This document shows, piece after piece, positions 16,879 through 25,687 of a stretch of 64,000 nucleotides of DNA. The notes beneath the pieces are model-generated. The model was not told the DNA's origin and ran no database searches. It saw only the letters and a list, made by a program, of their open reading frames with translations. Position numbers and translations under genes: made by a program. Each line of letters opens with the position of its first letter. Within the stretch, counting starts at the first letter, position 1. Location of the stretch: positions 224,998 to 288,997 of the forward strand of contig NZ_JAKLTD010000003.1 in NCBI RefSeq assembly GCF_022014235.1, given 5' to 3'. The DNA comes from Methanothermobacter sp. K4. GTDB lineage: Archaea > Methanobacteriota > Methanobacteria > Methanobacteriales > Methanothermobacteraceae.

Positions 16879-18402
16879 ATGCAGCATAATGTGTACCAAC
16901 TCGTGTATACTAAGGTGCCGCCCGGGGAGTCCCCCTGGAACATAATGGACTTTCACACTGTTTTCTATCCAGTAGACGTTATTTCAGGGGGAGATGTTAA
17001 TGATATAGAAAAAATGATACATAAACCCCAGGTGGATGGTTTTAAAGAGAAATTCACGGTTTTTTTTAAGGAAATAAGTGGTAAAAACTATCTCGCTGTC
17101 CTCTACATTATTGATCTCCCTGATGATAGAGACGTTTTTGGGAGGGGGGGATTGTTTTTATGTCATGGCTTCTTATTTCCCCCTGAATTGTGGATGGAGG
17201 CTCAAACACCCCTTGCACTTTTTGACCTTGTGGAGAATTATGTTTTCACAGGCCTGGAAGTTTTACTTGATTCAGAAATGGTTGATAAAAGTAAAGGCAG
17301 CATCAGGCCAATATGCATTGGAAATTATTCCCAATCAAAGATGAATTGGCCCCCATTATCAGACAGATTTAAATTAAAAATGGTATTTTACCTGTTTAAG
17401 GCGGCCAGAGGGTATCATGAACTTCCAAACCTGATTTTATATGGATGTTCCGATGATGTGTCAGGGTTACTGGATGAGCTGTTCTTCTATATTCCCGATG
17501 AACTCAAAGTTAACCTTGGATGGGATTCAGCCTTTGATGGGGGAACCCTTTATAATTACCCCCTTAAAATAGTTGGATTTTATGAGGAAAGACCCTATGG
17601 TGGAGAACAGATTCTGGTTGACCTGAGTACCGGGAAGATAGATTATCCATCTGCATTAAACCACCTTTTCCATCCGGAATCTGCCTATGAGAAATGGCTT
17701 GAAAGCTGCAATGAACCACTCTCAAAGGAGGATATAGAAGCGGCCTACAGATTATCACTTCTACTTGAAGGGGAAGAGAAGGTGCCCATTGGGGATTTCA
17801 TGCCCATCCTGCGGAGTTTTGCTAAGGTTAATATAGGTCTGGTGGAGAGTTTGTTCAATGAAAAATTTCTTGATACGTTTGGTTTGGAGGTCCGTGGAGT
17901 TTCCCCGGAAGTTATGTTGGAATTTATTATTGAGGGTGTTTCCTCCAGTTCTATAGTGAAGACCGTTGAGTCACTGGTTATTGACAATTCCCTGACAGGT
18001 GAAGATGTATATTTGCCTCCAGAAATCATCTCCAGAAGCAAGATTCTTGATATCATCCAGAGAATCTGGCGTGTTCAGGATGTTTCCGATGAGTTTGAGG
18101 CACTGGAACCTGAGGAACAGTGCGATATCATTATATACCTGATTAAAACCGGTATTATTCTAAATTATGATATGTGGGAGGATTTTGAAGGCAATGATTT
18201 ATTGAGGGAGTGGATTGATTTAATTGAACTTTCTGGTAAAACCGACCATGATTCACTTGAAGTTAATTCGGAGGATTACACTGTCAATGGAGAGGTAACT
18301 GAAAATGATGGTGTTAAATTTATCTATTCAAGTGAAAAATCTGATGGACCTTTTGAAAAAATCAGGGGTCTTCTAGAAACATTTTTAGGCTTATTCCGTT
18401 GA
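16879..18402 (+). CDS. GAP1-like GTPase-associated protein
   Basis: 507 aa. The N-terminal 150 residues (MQHNVYQLVYTKVPPGES, DFHTVFYPVDVI, then LCHGFLFPPELW) match my memory of the GAP1-N2 domain, found next to GTPases in prokaryotic conflict systems. Residues 150-270 are a mixed middle part (DELFFYIPDELKVNLGWDSAFDGG) like GAP1-M. The rest is helical and acidic, resembling an adaptor array. It ends the seven-gene operon, 14 nt after the GTPase, and is followed by a T-tract. Its expected role is to partner or regulate the GTPase; no enzyme motif is visible. The family name should be confirmed by profile search. Confidence 0.75.
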   Translation: MQHNVYQLVYTKVPPGESPWNIMDFHTVFYPVDVISGGDVNDIEKMIHKPQVDGFKEKFTVFFKEISGKNYLAVLYIIDLPDDRDVFGRGGLFLCHGFLFPPELWMEAQTPLALFDLVENYVFTGLEVLLDSEMVDKSKGSIRPICIGNYSQSKMNWPPLSDRFKLKMVFYLFKAARGYHELPNLILYGCSDDVSGLLDELFFYIPDELKVNLGWDSAFDGGTLYNYPLKIVGFYEERPYGGEQILVDLSTGKIDYPSALNHLFHPESAYEKWLESCNEPLSKEDIEAAYRLSLLLEGEEKVPIGDFMPILRSFAKVNIGLVESLFNEKFLDTFGLEVRGVSPEVMLEFIIEGVSSSSIVKTVESLVIDNSLTGEDVYLPPEIISRSKILDIIQRIWRVQDVSDEFEALEPEEQCDIIIYLIKTGIILNYDMWEDFEGNDLLREWIDLIELSGKTDHDSLEVNSEDYTVNGEVTENDGVKFIYSSEKSDGPFEKIRGLLETFLGLFR

Positions 18403-18421
18403 CAGGTTGAACATGCACTAA

Positions 18422-18428
18422 TTTTTTT
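18422..18428 (+). terminator. T-tract after the seven-gene operon
   Basis: Seven consecutive T, 20 nt after the stop of the GAP1-like gene. Archaeal RNA polymerase terminates at such tracts. The remaining 180 nt before the next gene hold a palindrome (GCTGGCCAGC, 18568-18577) just upstream of a TATA box (TTATATATG, 18581-18589). Confidence 0.55.
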
Positions 18429-18616
18429 AGATGTCGCCGGGAAATGTTTTGAAGTTTGTTTTATGAGTAAACAGGATCTGCTGGTTTAATTTTTGTCAGT
18501 AATCATAGAGGGCCGGAAGAGCAGCGGGATCTGCGTAATAGTTCTCTATTACGAAGTTAATCTTCTGGCTGGCCAGCACCTTATATATGAGGTGATTCAG
18601 AATTATCAATGGAACC

Positions 18617-19045
18617 ATGATGGATATTGAAAACCAGAAAATGGAAAAACTTGTGGAGATTCTAGGGAAAAGGGATGAGGTAAGCATTGCATACCTCTTT
18701 GGCTCCACTGCAAGGGGGGATAAGGGAACCCTCGGAGATTTTGATATCGGTGTCCTCCTGAAGGAAACCCTGAAGGGATACGATGAACTCAGTTTTCAGC
18801 TGGAACTCATAGATGAACTTGTATCCGCACTCCGAACAGACAGGGTGGACCTTGTTATAATGAATCGGGCGCCACTCTCCCTGAATTACAATATAATCAG
18901 GGATGGAATAGTCCTGAAGGACAGTGAGGAGGAGAGGGTGAGGTTCGAGGGACGTGTCATGTCAGAGTACCTTGATAGAAGGTACCATAACGACAGACAC
19001 ACCAGACTGGCGCTCAGGATGATGGCACGTGAGGGTTTGAAGTGA
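18617..19045 (+). CDS. mntA: MNT-type nucleotidyltransferase (MntA-like antitoxin)
   Basis: 142 aa minimal nucleotidyltransferase. The signature AYLFGSTARGDKGTLGDFDIGV holds GSxxRG and DxD metal ligands; a third acidic residue lies in RVDLVIM. In MntA/HepT pairs this enzyme adds AMP to a tyrosine of the HEPN toxin and inactivates it. The stop overlaps the start of the HEPN gene (GTGA, 4 nt). The TATA box at 18581 places transcription start only about 10 nt upstream of the ATG, so the message is nearly leaderless. A second ATG at 18620 is equally possible. Confidence 0.87.
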   Translation: MMDIENQKMEKLVEILGKRDEVSIAYLFGSTARGDKGTLGDFDIGVLLKETLKGYDELSFQLELIDELVSALRTDRVDLVIMNRAPLSLNYNIIRDGIVLKDSEEERVRFEGRVMSEYLDRRYHNDRHTRLALRMMAREGLK

Positions 19046-19464
19046 AGGATGAGGTACTATCAAAACTCGAGAAACTCCAGGAGTACCTTAGGATACTCAG
19101 GGGTTACAGATCGCATTCACTTGAGGACCTTAAAAAGGACGTCACCCTGAGGGGGGCAGTTGAAAGGTACCTTGAGGTTTCCATAGAGTGCTGTCTGGAT
19201 ATTGGTGAGATGATCATATCATGGGAGAGGGCAAGGAAACCTGAAACATACAGGGAAGTCATAGAGATACTTGGAGAAATAGGGGTTCTGCCCGGGGATT
19301 TTGCAGATAAATTCGCACCTGCAGCAGGTTTCAGGAATATACTGGTGCATATGTACGCTGAAATAGATGTTGAGAGGGTTTACCTCTACCTTCAGCGGGA
19401 CCTGGAGGACCTGGAGATGTTCGCTGTATTTGTTGCCAGGTATCTGGAGGGAATGAGGGATTAA
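19042..19464 (+). CDS. hepT: HEPN ribonuclease toxin (HepT/DUF86-like)
   Basis: 140 aa all-helical protein with the HEPN catalytic motif R-x4-H-x-Y as RNILVHMY near residue 98-105, diagnostic of HepT RNases. A GTG start overlaps the MNT stop. HepT toxins cleave RNA (tRNA in the studied cases) and are neutralised by AMPylation at the motif tyrosine, which is present here. Toxin activity is inferred from family. Confidence 0.87.
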   Translation: MKDEVLSKLEKLQEYLRILRGYRSHSLEDLKKDVTLRGAVERYLEVSIECCLDIGEMIISWERARKPETYREVIEILGEIGVLPGDFADKFAPAAGFRNILVHMYAEIDVERVYLYLQRDLEDLEMFAVFVARYLEGMRD

Positions 19465-19536
19465 CCATACCCTTCCATTTTTTCCTCTATTTATCTGGAG
19501 GATCGGTTAGCATACCCTTTCTTCAAAATTAAAATT

Positions 19537-19615
19537 ATTTAACCATATTATGTTATGGATTTCTATCATTTAAAACTTTTGCCACGTCTTTTTTGAAAAA
19601 CATTTAACCATATTA
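19537..19615. repeat. 14-bp direct repeat in the promoter of the first surface gene
   Basis: ATTTAACCATATTA occurs exactly at 19537-19550 and 19602-19615; the core TTAACCATA also occurs at 19461-19469. The spacing of 65 nt and position upstream of a TATA box suggest regulator binding sites. Confidence 0.45.
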
Positions 19616-19631
19616 AACCAGATTATATACA

Positions 19632-19648
19632 TGCACATTTAATGTGCA
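19632..19648. promoter_or_regulatory. Operator-like dyad at the first surface-protein promoter
   Basis: TGCACAT-TTA-ATGTGCA is a perfect 17-bp inverted repeat that begins 2 nt after the TATA box TTATATAC (19623-19630) and so lies between TATA box and expected start site. A repressor bound here would block transcription. The paralogous gene at 22103 lacks it. Confidence 0.55.
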
Positions 19649-19667
19649 GATATCAGGAGACAGATAA

Positions 19668-21929
19668 ATGATAAAGCATCTATTTGCCGTAGCTGCCATT
19701 GTAGCGCTCCTCATTTTATCAGGAACAGCCTCTGCAGCTGACATCTATGTCAACGCCACAGGGGGTTCCGATGATAATGATGGGCTCTCATGGGCGGCTG
19801 CCAAGGCGACAATTGGGAACGCGACTATGTCTGCGGCTTCAGGTGACAGCATCTGGCTCGCGGATGGTGAATACCGTGGTGCTGGTAACAGAGACGTACT
19901 GATTGACAGGAACCTCACCATAACCGGTCAGTCAACCACCGGTACGGTGATAGACTGCGAGGCCCTTGGCAGGGCCTTCACTGTTCCACAGGGTGTTAGT
20001 TTCACACTCAGAAACCTCACCGTGAAGCATGGGAACGAAGACTATGGTGGAGTCATCCTGAACCATGGCAACCTCACTGTTGGGGGCTGCAGCTTCATTG
20101 AGAACATGGGGTTATACGGGGCTGTGATAACAAACAATGGCACATCGTCTAACTATGCTGTTGCAAGGATCTCAAACAGCCACTTCGAAAACAATTCCTT
20201 TAATAGCCCAAACTTTATAGGAGGGGCTCTCTGCAGTTTACAATATACCTCAATGGTGGTGGAATCCTGCACCTTCATCAACAACTCAGTCACCAATAGT
20301 GGCGGGGCCATATCCAGCATGGGTGAAAGCAACCTCACAGTAAGGGACAGTGTATTCACAAAAAACGGTGCAGGAGCGGGCGGTGCCATATACAGCGAAT
20401 CAGGAAATGCAGAGATCATGAACTGCACATTCACATCAAACAGCGCAACGTATGGCGGGGCAATTCATAACTATCTAACATCAGGCCAGTGGAATATGAC
20501 AGTATGCTCTTCAGATTTCACATCAAACACAGGATATATGGGCGGGGCAATTTCCAGCTGTGGCAACATCTATATTAACTCAGCAACATTCCATGATAAC
20601 GGCGCTAGTCAGACGGGTGGTGCTATATATGTATATGGATATCGGGCTTCAGATTCTGCAGAGATCGTGAACTGCACATTCACATCAAACAGCGCAACTT
20701 TTGGTGGGGCAGTTGCAACAGATCAAACCCGCACTCTAAGGGTTCTACTCAGGGGGAGCACATTCTCCGGCAACACAGCATGGTACGGTGGCGGGTTCCT
20801 TGCGAGCGGTGTCAATGCAACTGTTAGTGGATGTAACTTCAGTGAGAACGTGGCATCAGCACACGGTGGTGGAATCAGAAACGATTATGGGAATCTGACA
20901 GTCAGGAACACCACATTCACAGGTAACAGGGCATTTTACGCCGGGGGAGGTATAAGCAATGTCCGGGCAGCCCTTGCAGATATCACAGAATCCACATTCA
21001 CAGGTAACGTTGCAGAGTCATGGAATACAGGATCAGCGGTCCTCAGCTACTTAACAGTCACAGTGATCAACTTCTGCCGTATCCTGGATAACCCTGGCGC
21101 CGATGTCTTCTGTGAGGCAGGTCCTGGAGTGGATGCCAGATTCAACTGGTGGGGTAACAACAGTCCTGACTTCAGTGAACTCACATCAGGTGATGTTACA
21201 GCAAACCCATGGATTGTACTGACCATAACAGCAAACCCCGGAAATGTCCCTGTGGGGTCCACTTCACTCATCAGGGCTGACCTGTTACATGACAGTGCTG
21301 GCACACTGCATACAACCGCAGTGCCCTACACAGGAGTTGTGGACTTCTCAACAACCTATGGTACAATCAGTGATGCTGTGATGAGCGGTGGAGTTGCATC
21401 CTCGACCCTCAGGAACCTCAATGCACCAGGGGTTGCAGTGGTATCCGCTGTTCTGGATAACCAGATGGTTAACACCACGGTAACGGTTAGGGCTGCTCCA
21501 GCAGCAACGGGTATAACCATCAACCAGCTTGTCGCTGCAGCCGTGAACGTCAGGAACCACTACCTGCGCTACCGTAAACTGCCATCCTCTGTCACAATTG
21601 CATCAAAGGGGTACTCCATGGCCCAGTTCCTGGATTTACTTGCACGTGCAACGGTCCAGCTCAACTCAGGAAACCAGAACCCCTTAAAACCAAGGACTGT
21701 GGGTTATGCCGGTAGCATTGGCATCTGGAGGTCAGGTAAACTCTCAAGGCAAGCCTACGTGTCAGTGGCAGCCAGTATCAGGAACTTCATAAACAGCCAG
21801 GGAAGGGCACCCAGGTATGCCTCAACTGTATATGGCCGGGTGAGCTTTGTGGGCCTCGTTTACAGCTACAGTGAGGTCCTCAGATTCTACGGTAACAACA
21901 GGAGGCTTCCAAACTACCTGATAATCTAA
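19668..21929 (+). CDS. Secreted beta-helix protein with pseudomurein-binding domain, copy 1
   Basis: 753 aa. A signal peptide (to about residue 23, SGTASAAD) leads into a right-handed beta-helix built of short repeats with GGAI, NCTFTSNSA and SxFTGN patterns, like polymorphic outer-membrane or adhesin repeats (about 25-480). A beta-sandwich domain follows (about 500-610). The C-terminus (about 620-753) contains the pseudomurein-binding signature of Methanobacteriales: QLVAAAVNVRNHYLRYRKLP, then SKGYSMAQFLDLLARAT. It is therefore a wall-attached surface protein, likely an adhesin or envelope component. It is closely related to the gene 170 nt downstream. No sortase or membrane anchor is seen. 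Confidence 0.92.
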   Translation: MIKHLFAVAAIVALLILSGTASAADIYVNATGGSDDNDGLSWAAAKATIGNATMSAASGDSIWLADGEYRGAGNRDVLIDRNLTITGQSTTGTVIDCEALGRAFTVPQGVSFTLRNLTVKHGNEDYGGVILNHGNLTVGGCSFIENMGLYGAVITNNGTSSNYAVARISNSHFENNSFNSPNFIGGALCSLQYTSMVVESCTFINNSVTNSGGAISSMGESNLTVRDSVFTKNGAGAGGAIYSESGNAEIMNCTFTSNSATYGGAIHNYLTSGQWNMTVCSSDFTSNTGYMGGAISSCGNIYINSATFHDNGASQTGGAIYVYGYRASDSAEIVNCTFTSNSATFGGAVATDQTRTLRVLLRGSTFSGNTAWYGGGFLASGVNATVSGCNFSENVASAHGGGIRNDYGNLTVRNTTFTGNRAFYAGGGISNVRAALADITESTFTGNVAESWNTGSAVLSYLTVTVINFCRILDNPGADVFCEAGPGVDARFNWWGNNSPDFSELTSGDVTANPWIVLTITANPGNVPVGSTSLIRADLLHDSAGTLHTTAVPYTGVVDFSTTYGTISDAVMSGGVASSTLRNLNAPGVAVVSAVLDNQMVNTTVTVRAAPAATGITINQLVAAAVNVRNHYLRYRKLPSSVTIASKGYSMAQFLDLLARATVQLNSGNQNPLKPRTVGYAGSIGIWRSGKLSRQAYVSVAASIRNFINSQGRAPRYASTVYGRVSFVGLVYSYSEVLRFYGNNRRLPNYLII
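21588..21687 (+). repeat. 100-nt block identical to 24386-24485
   Basis: The segment coding the centre of the pseudomurein-binding domain is identical, base for base, between the two tandem surface-protein genes. Further near-identical blocks join about 19740-19975 to 22180-22415 and about 20900-21190 to 23140-23430, while the sequence between diverges strongly. The pattern fits gene conversion or recent duplication with selection on the middle. Confidence 0.85.
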
Positions 21930-21937
21930 CCCAACCC

Positions 21938-21963
21938 TTTATTTTTTTAAACTTTATTTTTTT
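21938..21963 (+). terminator. Double T-tract after surface gene 1
   Basis: Two runs of seven T (21942-21948 and 21957-21963) follow the stop codon closely, as expected of archaeal termination. The following 140 nt carry the TATA-like promoter of the next gene (about 22080). Confidence 0.55.
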
Positions 21964-22102
21964 GTGATCAATCAGAGATGAATCCCATTTTAGAGGTCTA
22001 AACTTATTTTTTGATAATCAGTTAAACAGGAACCCCATTTCAGGGGAGTTCAGTGAAAATTTTTTATCCTATAATCATTATATTATACTCAAGGGGGTTT
22101 AA

Positions 22103-24727
22103 ATGATAAAAATAATCACATGTTTCTTTCTGTTTCTCATGGGGATCATGCTGATCCCTGGATGTGTCAGCGCAGCCGATATCTATGTCAACGCCACAGG
22201 GGGGTCCGATGATAATGATGGGCTCTCATGGGCGGCTGCCAAGGCTACAATTGGAAACGCAACAGGGTCTGCGGCTTCAGGTGACAGCATCTGGGTGGCA
22301 GACGGTGAGTACAAAGGTGAACGTAACAGGGACATCCTCATTGACAGGAACCTCACCATCACCGGTCAGTCAACCACCGGTACGGTGATAGACTGCGAGG
22401 CCCTTGGCAGGGCCTTCAATGTATCCTCCGGTGTGGTTCTGGTCCTAAGGAACCTCACACTGAGGAATGGCAGTGCACCTGAGGGTGGGGCGGTGATGAA
22501 CCACGGTGAGCTCCAGGTGGAGAACTGCCTCCTCATGTGCAGCAACGCCACAGGGGGTGGCGCCATCTACAGTGACGGTACAGTGAAACTGACTGGAAGT
22601 TACCTCATCGAGAATAGAGCAGAGGATGGTGGTGCATTATACAGTAGGGGAGTCCTTGAGGTTACAGAATCAACCTTCAACGGGAATGAGGCCTCAGGGT
22701 GTGGGGGATCCATATACAGTGCCTCATACTCATCCCTTAACATCAGGGACTCATCATTTGCCCTTGGCCATGCAGAGGATGGTGGCGGGATTTACACCGG
22801 TGGCGATACACTCATATGCAACTCTACAATTGCAATGAACATCGCAGAGAGCCAGGGCGGCGGGTTATATGTGTGGGCGGCAGATGGGACGGAAATCACG
22901 GTTACCGTGACCGACTCCATGATTCTCTACAACACCGCACGCCATGGTGGGGGTATCTCAGGATTCAGAAACACTGACGATTCATTCCTGAATTTACAGG
23001 TTTCGGACTCCCTATTCAGATCAAACCTTGCAGATTACGGTGCCGGTATCCATGCAGATAATGTTAACACCACAGTATCAGGGTGCACCTTCACTGAGAA
23101 CGTGGCGTCAGAGCATGGTGGAGCAATCAGGAACAATTATGGGAATCTGACAGTCAGGAACACCACATTCACAGATAACAGGGCAGGATCAGCTGGTGGT
23201 GGTATAAGTTCTTTCCTTGCGGTACTTGCAGATATCACAGAATCCACATTCACAGGCAACCTTGCAGAGTCATGGAATACAGGATCAGCGGTCCTCAGCT
23301 ACTTCACCGTCACAGTGATCAAGTTCTGCCGTATCCTGGATAACCCTGGCGCCGATGTCTTCTGTGAGGACGGCCCGGGAGTGGATGCCAGATTCAACTG
23401 GTGGGGTTGTAACGCACCGGACTTCAGTGAACTCACATCAGGTGACGTTGCTGTGGCACCATGGATGGTCCTCACATTAACCACGGATCCAGCGGCTGTT
23501 GCTGCAGGGGGCACCTCACTCATAAAGGCAGATCTGAGGCATGACAGTGCCGGAGGATACCATGATACATTCTTCGTCCCCTACACGGGTAATGTGGATT
23601 TCTCGTCCACTGCAGGGAGCATCGATGATGCTGTGATGTCCCTTGGAACTGCAAATTCAACACTCACAGGTCTGACGGCACCGGGTACAGTAACCGTGAA
23701 CGCGACCCTTGACGCTGAAAGCGCCTCAGTGGATGTGGATGTCCTTAAGGTCCCATCATCCATCACAATGGATGACTCTGAGGCTGTTGAGGGCGATGCA
23801 TTCAATTTAAGGGCACGTTTAATGGCACAGAACCCCATTCCAGGGAAGGCCATCAGGTTCCAGATAAATGGGGTTAACATGGGAACTTCAACCACCGATT
23901 CAGATGGATGGGCAAGCCTCAACCTTCCAGGAATATTTCCGCCGGGTCTCTACAATGTGACTGCAGAGTTCCAGGGTGATGAACTCCTCAATAACAGTTC
24001 ATCCCGGGCAGAACTCAGGATCCTCAGGAAGGCGGCATTTGAACTCTCAAACCTCACTGCAGGTCCACTCTCAGGGACGGCTCCCCTCAGGATCAGCGTA
24101 TCTGCCAGGGTGAGGAATACAGGTGAGGCCCCGGGTGATTACCGTGCAGAGCTACTTGTAAATTCTGTCCCAGCTGCATCAATGGTAATTTCACTTGCAG
24201 CCGGTGAATCAGGGGATGTGAGGTTCAACTACACCATCACCAGGGATGGGGTGTACATGGTGACCATAGGGGGTCTTCCTGCAAGGACAGTTACGGTGAA
24301 ATCCCAGGGTTTAACGGTTAAACAGATTGCAGCTGCCGCCCTGACTGTCAGGGACCACTATGCACGCTACCGTAAGCTACCAGCATCTGTCACAATTGCA
24401 TCAAAGGGGTACTCCATGGCCCAGTTCCTGGATTTACTTGCACGTGCAACGGTCCAGCTCAACTCAGGAAACCAGAACCCCTTAACACCACGGTCCGTGG
24501 GTTATCTGGGTAGCACAGGCACATGGGGGTCAGGTAAACTCTCAAGGTCAGCCTACGTGTCAGTGGCAGTTAGTATCAGGAACTTCATAAACAGCCAGGG
24601 AAGGGCACCCAGGTATGCCTCAACATCCTATGGCCGGGTGAGCTTTGTTCGCCTTGTATACGTATACAGCAGGGTACTCGCATTCTACGGCGCAAACGGA
24701 AGGCTACCGGTGGATATAGCAATTTAA
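22103..24727 (+). CDS. Secreted beta-helix protein with pseudomurein-binding domain, copy 2
   Basis: 874 aa paralogue of the gene at 19668. Signal peptide to about residue 25 (GCVSAAD), beta-helix with GGAI and GGGI repeats (about 25-450), two beta-sandwich segments (about 460-580 and an extra Ig-like part about 580-730 with APGTVTVNATLD, then CARDB-like TGPLSG features), and the same pseudomurein-binding tail (QIAAAALTVRDHYARYRKLP, SKGYSMAQFLDLL). It is longer than copy 1 mainly through the extra Ig-like part. It starts at ATG 22103 after AAGGGGG. It should be bound to the pseudomurein wall. Ligand unknown. Confidence 0.92.
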   Translation: MIKIITCFFLFLMGIMLIPGCVSAADIYVNATGGSDDNDGLSWAAAKATIGNATGSAASGDSIWVADGEYKGERNRDILIDRNLTITGQSTTGTVIDCEALGRAFNVSSGVVLVLRNLTLRNGSAPEGGAVMNHGELQVENCLLMCSNATGGGAIYSDGTVKLTGSYLIENRAEDGGALYSRGVLEVTESTFNGNEASGCGGSIYSASYSSLNIRDSSFALGHAEDGGGIYTGGDTLICNSTIAMNIAESQGGGLYVWAADGTEITVTVTDSMILYNTARHGGGISGFRNTDDSFLNLQVSDSLFRSNLADYGAGIHADNVNTTVSGCTFTENVASEHGGAIRNNYGNLTVRNTTFTDNRAGSAGGGISSFLAVLADITESTFTGNLAESWNTGSAVLSYFTVTVIKFCRILDNPGADVFCEDGPGVDARFNWWGCNAPDFSELTSGDVAVAPWMVLTLTTDPAAVAAGGTSLIKADLRHDSAGGYHDTFFVPYTGNVDFSSTAGSIDDAVMSLGTANSTLTGLTAPGTVTVNATLDAESASVDVDVLKVPSSITMDDSEAVEGDAFNLRARLMAQNPIPGKAIRFQINGVNMGTSTTDSDGWASLNLPGIFPPGLYNVTAEFQGDELLNNSSSRAELRILRKAAFELSNLTAGPLSGTAPLRISVSARVRNTGEAPGDYRAELLVNSVPAASMVISLAAGESGDVRFNYTITRDGVYMVTIGGLPARTVTVKSQGLTVKQIAAAALTVRDHYARYRKLPASVTIASKGYSMAQFLDLLARATVQLNSGNQNPLTPRSVGYLGSTGTWGSGKLSRSAYVSVAVSIRNFINSQGRAPRYASTSYGRVSFVRLVYVYSRVLAFYGANGRLPVDIAI

Positions 24728-24763
24728 AACTCTTTATTTATTTTTTGTTTTCAATGAACTTTT

Positions 24764-25162
24764 TCATTTATTCTCAAGGGTCTTAAGGGTTTCCCTGACT
24801 TTTTCGGTGAATTCATGAAAATCCCTCAGGTGTTCCCTGAGGATCCTGAATGTTATACGGTCATCTATCTTACCATACCTGTGGGCCACGATATTCCTGA
24901 ATCCCCTCATTGCCTTTACTTTCCTGAAGGTTTCCTCGTCTATTATCCCGGCTCCAAGAAGGTTCTCAAGGACATCACCATCTGATCCAGGGACACCGAG
25001 TTTCAGGTCGGAGTTAAGGATGGAACATATGTCAAATACATTTTCAATAGCAAATTCAAGTCTCTTATACATACCATCCCTTACAAGGCCAAGCCCCTGG
25101 AACTCCTCAAAGGTTTCGGGAAGGTTATCATCTATAAGATTTACGCTTTCCTCAAATCTCAC
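24764..25162 (-). CDS. HEPN ribonuclease toxin, second pair
   Basis: 132 aa helical HepT/DUF86-like protein with the motif R-x4-H-x-Y as RNIVAHRY (about residues 87-94). It follows its nucleotidyltransferase partner by 41 nt and is convergent with surface gene 2. Sequence differs greatly from the HEPN at 19042, so the two pairs are not recent duplicates. Activity inferred from family. Confidence 0.86.
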   Translation of the reverse strand: MRFEESVNLIDDNLPETFEEFQGLGLVRDGMYKRLEFAIENVFDICSILNSDLKLGVPGSDGDVLENLLGAGIIDEETFRKVKAMRGFRNIVAHRYGKIDDRITFRILREHLRDFHEFTEKVRETLKTLENK

Positions 25163-25203
25163 TTATCTTCGTGAGTATGATGGTCTTTCTTATCATTGGA
25201 CAC

Positions 25204-25551
25204 TCACCTCATGGGGGACATGCCGATGTAATCATAGAAGCGGTGTTTGAAGTCATCGAACTCCTTCACAGTCTCCCATGCAATGTCATGGAGGAACCTC
25301 TCACTGTCACAGTATACGACCTCACCCCTGAGTACCTGGACCCTCACATAGAGTGGTAGCTGCTGGAATATCTGGACATCGAATACTTCATCCACCTCAC
25401 AGAGGACCCTCAGCCTGAAATCCGCTGCCTCATCAGGGGTTCCATCATAGTACACTGCAAGGTCTATATCAGACCACTCCTCACCCCCAAGGGCTGAGCC
25501 ATAGAGTATTATGAACCTGACCCTCTCGGCATCCTCGAACCCCCTGATCAC
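25204..25551 (-). CDS. MNT-type nucleotidyltransferase, second pair
   Basis: 115 aa with FIILYGSALGGEEWSDIDLAV: the GSxxxG and DxD signature of minimal nucleotidyltransferases, and DVQIFQQLP holding the third acidic position. It probably AMPylates and silences the HEPN protein encoded downstream. The start used is GTG 25551. The frame stays open about 60 nt further upstream (to a TAG) with plausible sequence but no standard start codon, so the true N-terminus is uncertain. Confidence 0.83.
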   Translation of the reverse strand: MIRGFEDAERVRFIILYGSALGGEEWSDIDLAVYYDGTPDEAADFRLRVLCEVDEVFDVQIFQQLPLYVRVQVLRGEVVYCDSERFLHDIAWETVKEFDDFKHRFYDYIGMSPMR

Positions 25552-25687
25552 ACGGAGAAACCCATCAATGCGGGTTCTTATAGATTCATCCGTATGGATA
25601 TTATGATCATTCTATATCTTATTGCTGGTCATGTATCAGATTGACTTAAAGGCAAATATGCTTCACTTTAAAAAAAGAAGGTGGAGA

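Noticed and set aside
18408-18616. Minus-strand frame of about 70 codons overlapping the MNT gene start
   Set aside because: It runs over the promoter, TATA box and first codons of the MNT gene and has no ribosome site or recognisable sequence.
21588-24485. Identical 100-nt blocks as an insertion sequence or attachment site
   Set aside because: Both copies lie in frame inside homologous pseudomurein-binding domains; duplication or conversion of coding sequence explains them.
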